NCBI GenBank assembly: GCA_023511725.1
Contig: JAIMAY010000003.1
Location: 62,001-126,000 of the forward strand
Reading direction: 5' to 3'
From: Alicyclobacillus sp.
GTDB taxonomy: Bacteria; Bacillota; Bacilli; Alicyclobacillales; Alicyclobacillaceae
Length of the DNA: 64,000 bases
Made by a program: the position numbers and the translations under genes. Positions 29,882 to 39,802 of the stretch are shown here, one piece after another (within the stretch, counting starts at the first letter, position 1; each line of letters starts with the position of its first letter). The notes below the pieces were generated by a model. It saw nothing but the letters and a program-made list of their open reading frames with translations. It did not search any database and was not told where the DNA came from.

Positions 29882-30946
29882 ATGAGGTGGTGGGACGCTC
29901 GCGACCTGGAGCGTCCGGAGGCACAGACGGCGTTGGCGGAAGCGGCGGCCCTGCTTCGTGCGGGCGGCCTTGTTGCGTTTCCGACCGAGACCGTCTACGG
30001 CCTCGGTGCCGATGCGACCAATGAGACCGCGGTGCGCGGCATCTTTGCCGCGAAGGGAAGACCGGCGGACAATCCGCTGATTGTACATATTGCAAGGCAT
30101 GCGCAGCTGTCGACGGTGGTGGCGCCGGACGCCGCGATTCCGGAGTCTGCGCGGCGGGTGATGGCGGAGTTGTGGCCGGGGCCCATCACGCTGCTGCTCC
30201 CCGCCCATCCGGCGCTCGCGCCGGCGGTGCACCCTGAGCTCGACACGGTGGGTGTGCGCATGCCGTCGCATCCTGTGGCGCGGCGCCTGCTGGATCTCGC
30301 AGGGGTCCCGGTGGCGGCGCCCAGCGCCAACCTCTCCGGCCGGCCGAGCCCGACGCGTGCGGAGGATGTGGCGGAGGATATGGCGGGCCGGATCGACGGC
30401 ATTGTCGACGGGGGGCCGTGCAACGTGGGCGTGGAGTCGACCGTGGCGTTGGTCACCGCTCACGAGGCCGTGATCTACCGCCCCGGCGGTGTGACGCCTG
30501 AGCGGTTGGCGGAGGTGGCGGGCGTGCCGGTGCGCCTGGATGCACACTTGACCGACCCTGCGGCGGCCCCGCGCGCGCCGGGCATGAAGTACCGGCACTA
30601 TGCGCCGCGCGCGCAGGTGCGCGTGTGGTGGGGTGACGAGACGGCGGCGGTGATGGCCATCGCCGCGTGGACGAAGGCGCAGCCGGATGCACCGTGCGGA
30701 GTCATCTGCCCGGCGTCTGCCGCCACCGCGATTGCCCGCCACGCTTCGCCGGCGCGCATCTGGAGTCCGCCGCCGGCTGAGCCGTACGCGCAGGCGCTCG
30801 CCCGTGAGTTGTATCATCTACTGCGCGAGATGGACCGTGCTGGGATGGCGAGGATAGCCGTGATTGGTCCAGAACCCGATGGGGCGGGGCTCGCAGTGAT
30901 GAACCGGCTCGAGAAAGCGGCGGAGGGCCGCGTGCTGCGCGTGTGA
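29882..30946 (+). CDS. ywlC: Threonylcarbamoyl-AMP synthase (Sua5/YwlC)
   Basis: Makes L-threonylcarbamoyl-AMP for t6A37 tRNA modification. The 354 residues contain the YrdC fold with VAFPTETVYGLGADATNETA, KGRPADNPLIVH, APSANLSGRPSPTRAEDV and then a C-terminal Sua5 domain linked by APGMKYRHYAPRAQVRV. The length is that of the two-domain form. ATG 29882 follows GAGGAGGGG; an upstream ATG would overlap spoIIR. Confidence 0.95.
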   Translation: MRWWDARDLERPEAQTALAEAAALLRAGGLVAFPTETVYGLGADATNETAVRGIFAAKGRPADNPLIVHIARHAQLSTVVAPDAAIPESARRVMAELWPGPITLLLPAHPALAPAVHPELDTVGVRMPSHPVARRLLDLAGVPVAAPSANLSGRPSPTRAEDVAEDMAGRIDGIVDGGPCNVGVESTVALVTAHEAVIYRPGGVTPERLAEVAGVPVRLDAHLTDPAAAPRAPGMKYRHYAPRAQVRVWWGDETAAVMAIAAWTKAQPDAPCGVICPASAATAIARHASPARIWSPPPAEPYAQALARELYHLLREMDRAGMARIAVIGPEPDGAGLAVMNRLEKAAEGRVLRV

Positions 30947-31036
30947 CCGTAGAGCGCATGTCCCCCGGTGTTTCCGCATAGACATGGGCGTGGACAGACG
31001 CGGCCGCCTTGGCGGACGCTCGAGAGGAGGCCCCCT

Positions 31037-31597
31037 GTGTCTGCCGATCACGTCCATGATCTGCTGGAAATCCTGATGATGTCGCTCGCGCTCGGCATGG
31101 ACGCGCTCTCGCTGTCGCTCGGCATCGGAATGCAGGGCATCTCGCGCAGGCGCGCCGTCGTGCTCGCACTGCTCATCGCCGTTTTTCATTTCGGCCTCAC
31201 CTATGTGGGTCTGCTGCTCGGTGCCATCACGGGCGAGCTGCTGGGCCAGGTGGCCCGTTGGTTCGGCGCGCTTCTGCTCATGGGTCTGGGCTTGCACATG
31301 ATGGTTTCCACGCTGTTCGTCAAGCAGCCGGCGGCGGTCGTTGGGTCCACGCTGCCGGCCATGCTCGCCTTCTCCACCAGCGTCTCCGTCGACGCGCTCT
31401 CCGTCGGCTTCAGCCTCGGTCTGAGATCCGCCACCTACGGCTTTGTCTCCGCCGCCAGCTTCGCCTTGTTCGGCGGCGCCATGTGTCTGATGGGCCTCGT
31501 CATTGGGCGCGGTGCGAACGCCATCGCCGGTATGTGGGGGGAGCTCCTGGGCGCCGCCATCCTCGTCGGCTACGGGGTGCACTTCTTGTGGACCTGA
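31037..31597 (+). CDS. mntP: Manganese efflux pump MntP family (YwlD)
   Basis: Six-helix inner-membrane protein of 186 residues with an internal repeat: the first half has LGMDALSLSLGIGMQ and the second SVSVDALSVGFSLGLR, each with the family's aspartate. MntP of E. coli exports Mn2+, and I assume the same here. GTG 31037 follows GAGAGGAGG. Same position as ywlD of B. subtilis, between ywlC and ywlE. No manganese riboswitch is obvious in the 90-base gap upstream. Confidence 0.85.
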   Translation: MSADHVHDLLEILMMSLALGMDALSLSLGIGMQGISRRRAVVLALLIAVFHFGLTYVGLLLGAITGELLGQVARWFGALLLMGLGLHMMVSTLFVKQPAAVVGSTLPAMLAFSTSVSVDALSVGFSLGLRSATYGFVSAASFALFGGAMCLMGLVIGRGANAIAGMWGELLGAAILVGYGVHFLWT

Positions 31598-31747
31598 GCA
31601 CCGCGGAAGCAGGCGGACCGTCGCTTGGACGCAGCCCGAGGGGAGGCTGTTGCAGCGGGCTTTCGCCGCATTGCAGGCGCGATTTTGCGGAGGCTATACT
31701 GGGGTTGCCAGCAAAGGCCCGATGTGCCGAAAGCGAGGTCAGGCAAG

Positions 31748-32257
31748 GTGACGCGAATCCTGTTTGTGTGCACGGGAAACACCTGCCGCAGTCCGATGGC
31801 GGCGTACCTTGCGCGGGTCGTGGCGCAGCGGCGGGGACTGGCCTGGGAGATTGACTCGGCCGGGCTGTACGCGGTGCCCGGCCTGCCCATCAGTGATCCG
31901 GCTACCGTCGTTCTCGCGCGCCGCGGCGTCGAGGATGCGCACACCCACAGCGCCAAGCCGGTGAGCGCCGCGTTGGTTGAGGCGGCGGACCTCGTTCTGG
32001 CGATGACGGAGAGCCACGCGCGCGAGTTGCGTGAGCGTTTCCCGGATGCGGCGGACAAGGTGCATGTGCTCGGCGCCTTTGTGCAAGACGGGACGGAGCG
32101 TGCGGATCTGCCCGATCCGTTCGGCGGCACGGAGGCCGACTACGAAGCGTGCGCCGCGCGGCTCGAGGGGTGGCTGGAGCGTCTGGCGGACAGACTCAGC
32201 GCACATACCGAGGCGCAGCCTGAGCAAGATGAGCCCTCGCAGGACGCGAAGGCGTGA
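31748..32257 (+). CDS. ywlE: Protein-arginine-phosphatase / LMW phosphatase YwlE
   Basis: A 169-residue low-molecular-weight phosphatase. The P-loop is CTGNTCRS (C8 to S15), with threonine at position 12, the feature that in YwlE gives phosphoarginine specificity, and the general acid in LPDPFGGTEADY. It counteracts the McsB kinase in protein quality control. The start is GTG 31748; a longer upstream frame has no family similarity. Clear synteny with ywlE, followed by rpiB. Confidence 0.9.
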   Translation: MTRILFVCTGNTCRSPMAAYLARVVAQRRGLAWEIDSAGLYAVPGLPISDPATVVLARRGVEDAHTHSAKPVSAALVEAADLVLAMTESHARELRERFPDAADKVHVLGAFVQDGTERADLPDPFGGTEADYEACAARLEGWLERLADRLSAHTEAQPEQDEPSQDAKA

Positions 32258-32272
32258 GGAAGGGATCAGACG

Positions 32273-32761
32273 ATGCGTGTCGCAATTGCGAGCGATCACG
32301 CCGGTTTCCGCCTCAAGGAGGCGCTCAAGCCGGCGTTGGCGGAGCTGGACGTGACGGTGGAAGACCTGGGTTGTTACGATGAGCAATCCGTGGATTACCC
32401 CGACTACGCGTTGAAGGTCGCGCGGGGGGTGGCGGCGGGCACCTACGACCGCGGCATCCTCATCTGCGGGACAGGGCTTGGCATGTGCATCACGGCCAAC
32501 AAGGTGCGCGGCGTGCGCGCCGTCACGGCGCACGACACGTTCAGCGCGCGCATGTCTCGCCTGCACAACGATGCCAACGTGTTGACCATGGGGGAGCGCG
32601 TGATTGGCCCCGGGCTGGCGGCGGAGGTGGTGCGCGTGTGGCTGGACACGGAATTCGAGGGCGGCCGTCATCAGCGGCGGGTCGACAAGATCCGCGACGC
32701 GGAAACGGGTGCCGGCGGCATTATCGAGGCCCATCCGTTGCCGCACGAGGGCAGGTGCTGA
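32273..32761 (+). CDS. rpiB: Ribose-5-phosphate isomerase B
   Basis: Interconverts ribose 5-phosphate and ribulose 5-phosphate. The 162 residues have ASDHAGFRLKE, the catalytic cysteine in ILICGTGLGMCITANK and SRLHNDANVLTMGERVIG, all characteristic of the RpiB/LacAB family. ATG 32273 has a GAGGAAGG site. It fits between ywlE and ywlG as in B. subtilis (ywlF). Confidence 0.95.
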   Translation: MRVAIASDHAGFRLKEALKPALAELDVTVEDLGCYDEQSVDYPDYALKVARGVAAGTYDRGILICGTGLGMCITANKVRGVRAVTAHDTFSARMSRLHNDANVLTMGERVIGPGLAAEVVRVWLDTEFEGGRHQRRVDKIRDAETGAGGIIEAHPLPHEGRC

Positions 32762-32764
32762 CCC

Positions 32765-33358
32765 GTGGCGGCGCGTGATGCGCAGGTGCGCGCGGAGGAC
32801 GTGCGGGCACAGCTCGAGGAATGCCTCGCGGACCTGCAGGCCGTGGCCGAGCTCGGGCCCGGCGATGTGCTGGTGGTCGGCGCGTCGACCAGCGAAGTGG
32901 CGGGAGAGCGGATTGGCACGGCGGGCTCTGTGGAGCTGGGACGCACTATCGCCACGACGGTGTTGGACTTTACGGCGCGCTGCGGGTGCGACGCGGCGTT
33001 TCAGTGCTGCGAACACCTCAACCGGGCGCTGGTCGTTCCTCGGCGCGTCGCCCGTGAGCGCGGGCTGCGCGAGGTGTCGGCGGTGCCGGTGCCCGGCGCC
33101 GGGGGCGCCGTGGCCGCATGGGCGTACGCGCTGCTGGAGGACGCCTGCTTGGTGGAAGGAATGGAGGCGGAGGCCGGGATCGACATTGGGGATACACTCA
33201 TCGGGATGCACCTGCGCTCCGTGGCGGTGCCGGTCCGCGGCAGGCGCACGGAGGTGGGGCGCGCGCACGTGGTCATGGCCCGGACGAGGCCGCCGCTGAT
33301 TGGCGGTGTGCGCGCGGTCTATGACAAGGAGGAGCTGCGTCGGCGGCTCGGGCTGTGA
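32765..33358 (+). CDS. ywlG: DUF436 / YwlG family protein
   Basis: A 197-residue conserved protein with VLVVGASTSEVAGERIGTAGS, then DAAFQCCEHLNRALVVPR and GDTLIGMHLRSVAVPVR. The CCEHLNRA motif is conserved and may hold an active site, but the function is unknown. It starts at GTG 32765 just three bases after rpiB, and is the last gene of this co-oriented group. In B. subtilis glyA follows; here two minus-strand genes do. Confidence 0.9.
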   Translation: MAARDAQVRAEDVRAQLEECLADLQAVAELGPGDVLVVGASTSEVAGERIGTAGSVELGRTIATTVLDFTARCGCDAAFQCCEHLNRALVVPRRVARERGLREVSAVPVPGAGGAVAAWAYALLEDACLVEGMEAEAGIDIGDTLIGMHLRSVAVPVRGRRTEVGRAHVVMARTRPPLIGGVRAVYDKEELRRRLGL

Positions 33359-33364
33359 AGCGGC

Positions 33365-34705
33365 TCAGTGATCCGGCACGGCTTTCTGGTCGGACCTGCC
33401 GTGGGCTTCCTCCGCCTCGCGCGCGGCGGCTTCCATGCGGCGCCGGCGCGTTTCAATCGGCAGGAAGATGTACAGCACGCCCATCAGCGCAATGACGCCC
33501 GCCGCCAGGAGGAATGGCGCCTGCGGGCTGAACGCGTCCCACATCAGGCCGCCCAGGTACGGCCCGAGCGTATTGCCCAAACCTTCGACGGTCATGAAGA
33601 CGCCCCACAGGGCGCCTTTTTTGTCGGGATCAATGGCGTGATCGAGCACCGAGTTCCACGCTGGCAGGATGAAGGCGTAGCACATGCCGATCACGGCCAC
33701 CATCACCCACGTGCTCCAGCGCGTGTGGTGCAGGGTGTAGAGCCCGAGGCCAATGCCGCAGATCAGGAACGCCGGCACCAGGAAGCGGCGCGGGCCGAAT
33801 CGATCCACCAGCTTACCGGCGGGCAGCAGGAACAGCACCACGAGTGAGCCGCCGCACACCAGCAGCGCGCTGTACATGGCGGGGGTGAGGTGCAGCACCA
33901 CGTTGGTGTACAGCGACAGGATGGGGATGAGCGACGAGACGGCAAACGTCTGCACGAACATCCCCGGGAACAGGAATGCGACCTGCTTCATGTTCCGCCA
34001 CAGGCTACGCCAGTAGCTGCGGTCGACAGCGCCGCGCAGCCGCGACTTCAGCGCCTGACCGGCGGGCAGGACATGTCCCTCCGGCGCGTATACCTGCCTC
34101 GGGCGATGCACCAAAAACCATGCCGCCACAAACCCGGCAATGTCGACGCAGGTCATGATGACGAACGCCAGCCGATACGTGCCACCCGCCACCAGGTTGA
34201 TCAGGACCGGGCCGAGACCGGCGCCCACCAGCCAGAAGATGTACATGTAGCCCATGAACGCCGCGCGATTGTGCGGCGGCGTGGCAATGCCGATGGCGGA
34301 GACAGCGCTGGGCCAGACCGGTGTGATGCCGATCCCGTACAGCGCCATCCACAGAAACAGCCAGCGCAGTTGGTGCACGTTCATCATGCCGAACATGGAC
34401 ACCGCCGACAGCGCAAAGCCGATGAGCAGCGCAGGGCGTTGCCCGACTCGGTCGACGAACCAGCCGATGGGGGAGCGCAGGCCGTTGTCGAACAGATAGT
34501 GGATGGACAGCGCCAGCGACGTCCACTCCACGCCGAACCCCAGCACCGTTCGGCCGTAATTGGGCAGTACGGAGAACACGAGCGCGCCCCTCACGAATTC
34601 TGCCAGCGTGATGGAGAGCAGCACGCCAAACAAAAAAGGCTCGAACAGTTCGGGTTCCAGCCAGCGGAGCCATCGCCCGCGCGGCGCACCGGCCTGTTCC
34701 GTCAC
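33365..34705 (-). CDS. MFS transporter
   Basis: A 446-residue integral membrane protein with about 12 predicted helices. The loop between helices 2 and 3 has the family motif-A form (GWFVDRVGQRPALL) and the second half repeats a version of it (GKLVDRFGPRRFLV). A central loop with basic residues (SRLRGAVDRSYWRSLWRN) separates halves. GTG 34703-34705 is preceded by AGGAGG. Nothing tells the substrate; drug or sugar efflux are possible. It stands with the next minus-strand gene where glyA is normally found. Confidence 0.85.
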   Translation of the reverse strand: MTEQAGAPRGRWLRWLEPELFEPFLFGVLLSITLAEFVRGALVFSVLPNYGRTVLGFGVEWTSLALSIHYLFDNGLRSPIGWFVDRVGQRPALLIGFALSAVSMFGMMNVHQLRWLFLWMALYGIGITPVWPSAVSAIGIATPPHNRAAFMGYMYIFWLVGAGLGPVLINLVAGGTYRLAFVIMTCVDIAGFVAAWFLVHRPRQVYAPEGHVLPAGQALKSRLRGAVDRSYWRSLWRNMKQVAFLFPGMFVQTFAVSSLIPILSLYTNVVLHLTPAMYSALLVCGGSLVVLFLLPAGKLVDRFGPRRFLVPAFLICGIGLGLYTLHHTRWSTWVMVAVIGMCYAFILPAWNSVLDHAIDPDKKGALWGVFMTVEGLGNTLGPYLGGLMWDAFSPQAPFLLAAGVIALMGVLYIFLPIETRRRRMEAAAREAEEAHGRSDQKAVPDH

Positions 34706-34748
34706 ACGGATCCTCCTCGCAGGACCGCCGGGCCGTCACGCCCGGCGT

Positions 34749-35924
34749 TCAGTGGTGATATTCATAGTTTGCCCGCACGGAAGCGGGATTTACGAGGCTG
34801 CACAACTGTTCGGCGATGTCGTCCGCTGCCCGCGGTCTTCGCAGAGCGCGCATCTGATCTCGCATCCGCGCCCGGCGCTCCGGGCGTTCCACCAAAAGGT
34901 CCCGCAGCAGCGCGCTCACCTCGCGTCGGCTTTTCGCATGAACCGCGACACCCGTCTGCGTCAGATACGCGGCGTTGGCCTCCTCCTGGCCCGGGATGGG
35001 ACGATAGATGAGCATCGGCAATTCCATCGCAATGGCTTCCGAGATGGTGAGCCCGCCCGCCTTGGTGATCATCAGGTCGGCGATGGCCATCAGCTCATGG
35101 ATCATCTCCACGAAACCGAACACCCGCACGGGATGGCGCGCATGGAGTGCCTGCGGGCGCAGTTGTTGGCGAAGTCGCTCGTTGCGGCCGCAGACCACCA
35201 TGACCTGCACCGGGTGCGGGTAATGGAACAGCTCACGGCAGATATCCTCGACGTCACTCATCACGCCATACGCGCCGCCCATCACCAGGACCACCGGCAC
35301 ACCCTCCGTCACCCCGTACTTGTGCCGAAGTTTGCGCACATCCTGCGGGATGGAGAACACCTGGCGGATGGGGATCCCCGTCACCCGGATGCGGGCCTCC
35401 GGCACACCCCGTTCGAGCAAGCCCCGACGGACTTCCTCCGATCCCACACAGTACAGGTCCGTGGCAGGATGAATCCATTGGCTGTGCACCGCGTGATCCG
35501 TAATCACGGTGGCAAGCGGCACGTGGATGTGGCCGCGCAGTTTTAATGATGATACCACGCCGGCAGGCGTGGGGAAGGTTGCCACGACGAGATCCGGGCG
35601 CCAGCGTGTGAGTTCCCGTCGCATGACCTCCCAGCCGACACTGTTGAGCTGGCGCTGGATCAGCGACGTCGGTTGGATCTGGCTTGTCCCCCGGTAAAAC
35701 CAGCCCCATAGTGCCGGGGCCACCTGCACACTCTTGAGATAGCAGTACTTGGTGAATTGATTGAGCCACGGGTGCACCGCCCGGATGTAATCGACGATGG
35801 GCACCCGCATGCCGGGATCCTGCCGCAGCAGCGCTTCACGAATGGCCGCCGCAGCCTGTTGATGACCGTCCCCGTAGGATGCGGAGAAGATCAGAACCTT
35901 GGACGGAATCGGCAAACATGCCAC
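34749..35924 (-). CDS. Processive diacylglycerol glucosyltransferase-like GT28
   Basis: 391-residue membrane-associated glycosyltransferase of the MGDG synthase/UgtP family. The N-terminal domain starts KVLIFSASYGDGHQQAA and has ITDHAVHSQWIHPATD; the C-terminal nucleotide-sugar domain has VLVMGGAYGV, VMVVCGRNERLR, the acceptor/donor segment MITKAGGLTISEA and IPGQEEANA. Such enzymes make glycolipids and lipoteichoic acid anchors from diacylglycerol and UDP-sugar. Start GTG 35922-35924 is preceded only by a weak site. An extended -10 (TGGTATAAT) lies 60-68 bases upstream. Confidence 0.85.
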   Translation of the reverse strand: MACLPIPSKVLIFSASYGDGHQQAAAAIREALLRQDPGMRVPIVDYIRAVHPWLNQFTKYCYLKSVQVAPALWGWFYRGTSQIQPTSLIQRQLNSVGWEVMRRELTRWRPDLVVATFPTPAGVVSSLKLRGHIHVPLATVITDHAVHSQWIHPATDLYCVGSEEVRRGLLERGVPEARIRVTGIPIRQVFSIPQDVRKLRHKYGVTEGVPVVLVMGGAYGVMSDVEDICRELFHYPHPVQVMVVCGRNERLRQQLRPQALHARHPVRVFGFVEMIHELMAIADLMITKAGGLTISEAIAMELPMLIYRPIPGQEEANAAYLTQTGVAVHAKSRREVSALLRDLLVERPERRARMRDQMRALRRPRAADDIAEQLCSLVNPASVRANYEYHH

Positions 35925-35983
35925 CCCACTCTGCGATCTCGTCCCGCCCGCCGTGGCCGGACCGTGATCGCATTCAAGTCCAC

Positions 35984-35992
35984 ATTATACCA
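35984..35992 (-). promoter_or_regulatory. Extended -10 promoter of the glycosyltransferase gene
   Basis: The minus strand reads TGGTATAAT, a perfect extended -10, 60 bases before the GTG start of the GT28 gene. No -35 hexamer is visible. It is divergent to the upp promoter. Confidence 0.6.
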
Positions 35993-36053
35993 TACGGATC
36001 CTGCGCAAGCGCTTCGGCGGCAGCCGCCGTCGCCGTGCACGCGGGTCCTGTTC

Positions 36054-36062
36054 TGTTATAAT
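36054..36062 (+). promoter_or_regulatory. Extended -10 promoter of upp
   Basis: TGTTATAAT at 36054-36062 lies 75 bases before the upp start codon. A -35 is missing. The seven-base palindrome CGGCGGC/GCCGCCG at 36014-36028 sits between the divergent promoters. Confidence 0.6.
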
Positions 36063-36136
36063 GGCTAGGAAATCGCGCGGACAGACATCTTCAGGGGTAG
36101 ACCGAGACACGGCCAAGGGCGCAAGGAGGAATCACG

Positions 36137-36766
36137 ATGGGGCGTCTGCACATTCTGGATCACCCCCTGATTCAGCATAAACTTACGTACATCCGGGCCA
36201 AGGACACAGGGACCAAGGAGTTTCGCGCGCTGGTCGAAGAGGTGTCCATGCTCATGGCCTATGAGATCACGCGGGATTTGCCGTTGGTGGAAACGACGGT
36301 GGAGACCCCGGTCGGTGTGGCCCAAACCAAGGTGATTGAGGGACGGACGCTGGCGCTCGTCCCCGTGCTGCGCGCCGGGCTGGGCATGGTACACGGGATT
36401 CTCAACCTGATCCCCAATGCGAAGGTGGGTCACATTGGCCTGTATCGAGACCCCGACACACTCCAACCCGTCGAGTATTACTGCAAACTTCCGCAGTATA
36501 TGGAGGAGCGGGATGTCATCGTCATCGACCCGATGCTGGCGACCGGAGGGTCAGCTTCGGCAGCACTGCGGGCGGTCAAGGCGCGCGGTGCATCGTCCAT
36601 CAAGCTGATGTGCCTGGTGGCGGCGCCGGAAGGGGTCGCGCGCGTGCAGGCTGATCATCCGGATGTGGACATCTATGCCGCGGCTTTGGACCAGGGCCTG
36701 AACGATCACGGCTACATCGTTCCCGGATTGGGCGACGCGGGTGACCGCTTATTCGGCACGCGCTGA
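36137..36766 (+). CDS. upp: Uracil phosphoribosyltransferase
   Basis: Salvages uracil to UMP with PRPP. 209 residues, the normal length, with [14 protein letters not shown], the PRPP-binding [15 protein letters not shown] and the uracil-site segment [22 protein letters not shown] 36137 follows AAGGAGGAATCACG. The mnaA gene overlaps no bases but follows after 19. Confidence 0.96.
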   Translation: MGRLHILDHPLIQHKLTYIRAKDTGTKEFRALVEEVSMLMAYEITRDLPLVETTVETPVGVAQTKVIEGRTLALVPVLRAGLGMVHGILNLIPNAKVGHIGLYRDPDTLQPVEYYCKLPQYMEERDVIVIDPMLATGGSASAALRAVKARGASSIKLMCLVAAPEGVARVQADHPDVDIYAAALDQGLNDHGYIVPGLGDAGDRLFGTR

Positions 36767-36785
36767 GCGGCAAGGAGGCCATCGA

Positions 36786-37940
36786 ATGTCCAGGATTCGT
36801 GTGATGACGGTGTTCGGCACGCGCCCGGAGGCCATCAAGATGGCGCCGCTGGTGCAGGCGCTCGGGGCGCATCCCGAGATGGAGAGCGTGGTCTGTGTCA
36901 CTGCGCAGCACCGGCAGATGCTGGACCAGGTGCTGGAGGTGTTCGGGATCACGCCCGACGAGGATCTGGATATCATGGAACCGAGGCAGACGCTCGGCAC
37001 CATCACGCGCAAGGCGTTGGAGGGGCTCGAGGACGTGATGGCGCGGCGCAAGCCGGACATCGTGCTGGTTCACGGGGATACCACCACGACCTTCGCGGCG
37101 TCCCTCGCGGCGTTCTATCACCAGGTTGCCATCGGCCACGTCGAGGCCGGGCTACGCACCTACGACAAATACAGCCCCTATCCGGAGGAGATGAACCGCC
37201 AACTGACGGACGTGCTGTGCGATCTCTTCTTCGCCCCGACCCTCTGGTCTGCGCAGAACCTGTGGCGGGAAGGCAAGCCGGCGGACCGCGTGTTCGTGAC
37301 GGGGAACACCGCCATCGACGCGATGCGGACCACGGTGCGCCAGGATTATCGGCATGAGGTGCTGGACCGGGTGAGCAGTGGGCGGCGGTTGGTCTACATG
37401 ACCTCGCACAGACGCGAGAACCTCGGTGACGGGTTGCGCCGGATCTGCGAGGCGGTCCGCCGCTTGGTCGATGCGTTCGAGGATATTGAGGTGGTGTATC
37501 CGGTGCACCTCAACCCGCAGGTGCGCGAGACGGTGTTCGCCATCCTGGCGGACCATCCGAGGATTCATCTCATTGATCCGTTGGACGTGATCGACAACCA
37601 CAATTTCATGGCACGCGCCCACCTGATCCTCACGGATTCCGGCGGCATTCAGGAGGAGGCACCGTCGCTTGGCGTACCTGTTCTGGTGCTGCGTGATACC
37701 ACGGAGCGGCCGGAGGGCGTATGGGCCGGTACCTTGCGACTGGTGGGCACGGATGATCAGCGTATCTTCGATACTGCGGCACGACTGCTCACGGACCAGG
37801 CGGCGTACGACGATATGGCGAGGCGAAAGAATCCGTACGGTGACGGTCGCGCGTCGGAGCGGATCGTCCAGGCCATCCTGCACGCGTTTGGCCGCGGTCC
37901 ACGGCCGGAGCCGTTCACCTATGATCTGCAACACGCGTGA
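36786..37940 (+). CDS. mnaA: UDP-N-acetylglucosamine 2-epimerase (non-hydrolysing)
   Basis: Interconverts UDP-GlcNAc and UDP-ManNAc for teichoic acid linkage units or other wall polymers. The 384 residues show VFGTRPEAIKMAPLVQAL, VHGDTTTTFAASLAAF, GHVEAGLRTYDKYSPYPEEM, the TSHRRENLGDGL loop and ILTDSGGIQEEAPSLGVPVL. ATG 36786 lies after AAGGAGGCC. Synteny upp-mnaA-atp matches Bacilli. Confidence 0.95.
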   Translation: MSRIRVMTVFGTRPEAIKMAPLVQALGAHPEMESVVCVTAQHRQMLDQVLEVFGITPDEDLDIMEPRQTLGTITRKALEGLEDVMARRKPDIVLVHGDTTTTFAASLAAFYHQVAIGHVEAGLRTYDKYSPYPEEMNRQLTDVLCDLFFAPTLWSAQNLWREGKPADRVFVTGNTAIDAMRTTVRQDYRHEVLDRVSSGRRLVYMTSHRRENLGDGLRRICEAVRRLVDAFEDIEVVYPVHLNPQVRETVFAILADHPRIHLIDPLDVIDNHNFMARAHLILTDSGGIQEEAPSLGVPVLVLRDTTERPEGVWAGTLRLVGTDDQRIFDTAARLLTDQAAYDDMARRKNPYGDGRASERIVQAILHAFGRGPRPEPFTYDLQHA

Positions 37941-37961
37941 GTGGGAGAGGGGAGACGGGGT

Positions 37962-39155
<1,194 letters not shown>

Positions 39156-39292
39156 GCTGTCAGCCACCCCGCGCATGGGTGCTGTGGAGCGCCAAAGCGC
39201 GCGTGCGAGCGCCGAAGCGAAAGATTTTCGGTCAAATTTATGAACACATCGCCGCTCGCGCCCGTTCACGGGCGCTGGCGGCCGCAGATTCG

Positions 39293-39322
39293 TTGACAAC
39301 AATTTTTTCGGTAGTGTACTAT
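39293..39322 (+). promoter_or_regulatory. Candidate SigA promoter of the atp operon
   Basis: TTGACA (39293-39298), 18 bases, then TACTAT (39317-39322). The -35 is perfect. Transcription would start near 39329, inside or just before a large hairpin. Confidence 0.6.
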
Positions 39323-39323
39323 T

Positions 39324-39393
39324 AGCGAGGGTTCCGGCGTTTCACGAGGGACACGCGTCCCGGTGTGTCGTGAACGATGCCGCCTCGCTTTTT
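39324..39393 (+). terminator. Structured leader hairpin with T-tract before the atp operon
   Basis: AGCGAGG (39324-39330) pairs with CCTCGCT (39383-39389), CGGC (39335-39338) with GCCG (39379-39382), and CACGA (39343-39347) with TCGTG (39368-39372); an inner GGGA/TCCC pair closes the tip. TTTTT follows (39389-39393). The shape is that of an intrinsic terminator. It could end the transcript of thiolase 2 or act as an attenuator of atp transcription, since the promoter lies directly upstream. Confidence 0.6.
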
Positions 39394-39532
39394 CGTGTCG
39401 ACGGCAGACGGAATCGGTGCAACCTCGCGATGAATGGCAGGGAAGAAGGGTACGATGAATCCGGTGGGATGAGTATCTTTCCCGCTCCGCACAACGGCTC
39501 TCCGCGAATCCGCAAGAACATGCGATGGGTGG
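39394..39532 (+). other. Non-coding leader before atpZ
   Basis: About 140 bases between the hairpin and atpZ hold no credible gene. GGGAA, GGGT and TCCGG elements hint at secondary structure. TACGAT at 39451-39456 might be a -10 but has no -35. The earlier part, 39156-39292, shows nothing I can name. Confidence 0.35.
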
Positions 39533-39802
39533 GTGGCCACTGTCGGGACTGATAGCGACAAGCCCCGGAAGGACAGACCGCCGGGCAATGGAGCATATCC
39601 GGTCTGGAAAACGTTTGCACTTTTTTCCGGCGCCGGCCTGCAGCTCGGGGTCAATATCGTCGTGTTCGCGTACTTGGGCCGGTTGGCGGGGCTTCACTAT
39701 CACAAGTCGTGGCTGGTGGCCGTCGGGGCGCTGGTGGGGATCATCACCGGTGCTTCCGGATTGGTGATCATGCTGCGACGAATGATGGGAGACTCGCGAT
39801 GA
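39533..39802 (+). CDS. atpZ: AtpZ/ATPase gene 1-like membrane protein
   Basis: An 89-residue protein with two hydrophobic helices (FSGAGLQLGVNIVVFAYLG and WLVAVGALVGIITGASGLVI) behind a polar N-terminus rich in Lys, Pro and Asp. It fits the AtpZ (F1F0 ATPase gene 1) family, which is thought to carry Ca2+/Mg2+ or support c-ring assembly in many F-type operons. GTG 39533 was chosen because the frame opens there; ribosome-binding support is weak. atpI overlaps its stop (ATGA). Location at the head of the atp operon is as expected. Confidence 0.7.
   Translation: MATVGTDSDKPRKDRPPGNGAYPVWKTFALFSGAGLQLGVNIVVFAYLGRLAGLHYHKSWLVAVGALVGIITGASGLVIMLRRMMGDSR

Noticed and set aside
36014-36028. Palindrome CGGCGGC-A-GCCGCCG before upp.
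   Set aside because: Short GC-rich palindromes are common by chance in this sequence and no regulator is suggested.
39421-39590. GGGAA, GGTG-like, CCACTG and AAGCC-like strings in the atp leader that resemble parts of a cobalamin riboswitch.
   Set aside because: The order and spacing of the boxes do not fit the class, and the second half lies inside atpZ. I would not call it without a covariance model search.
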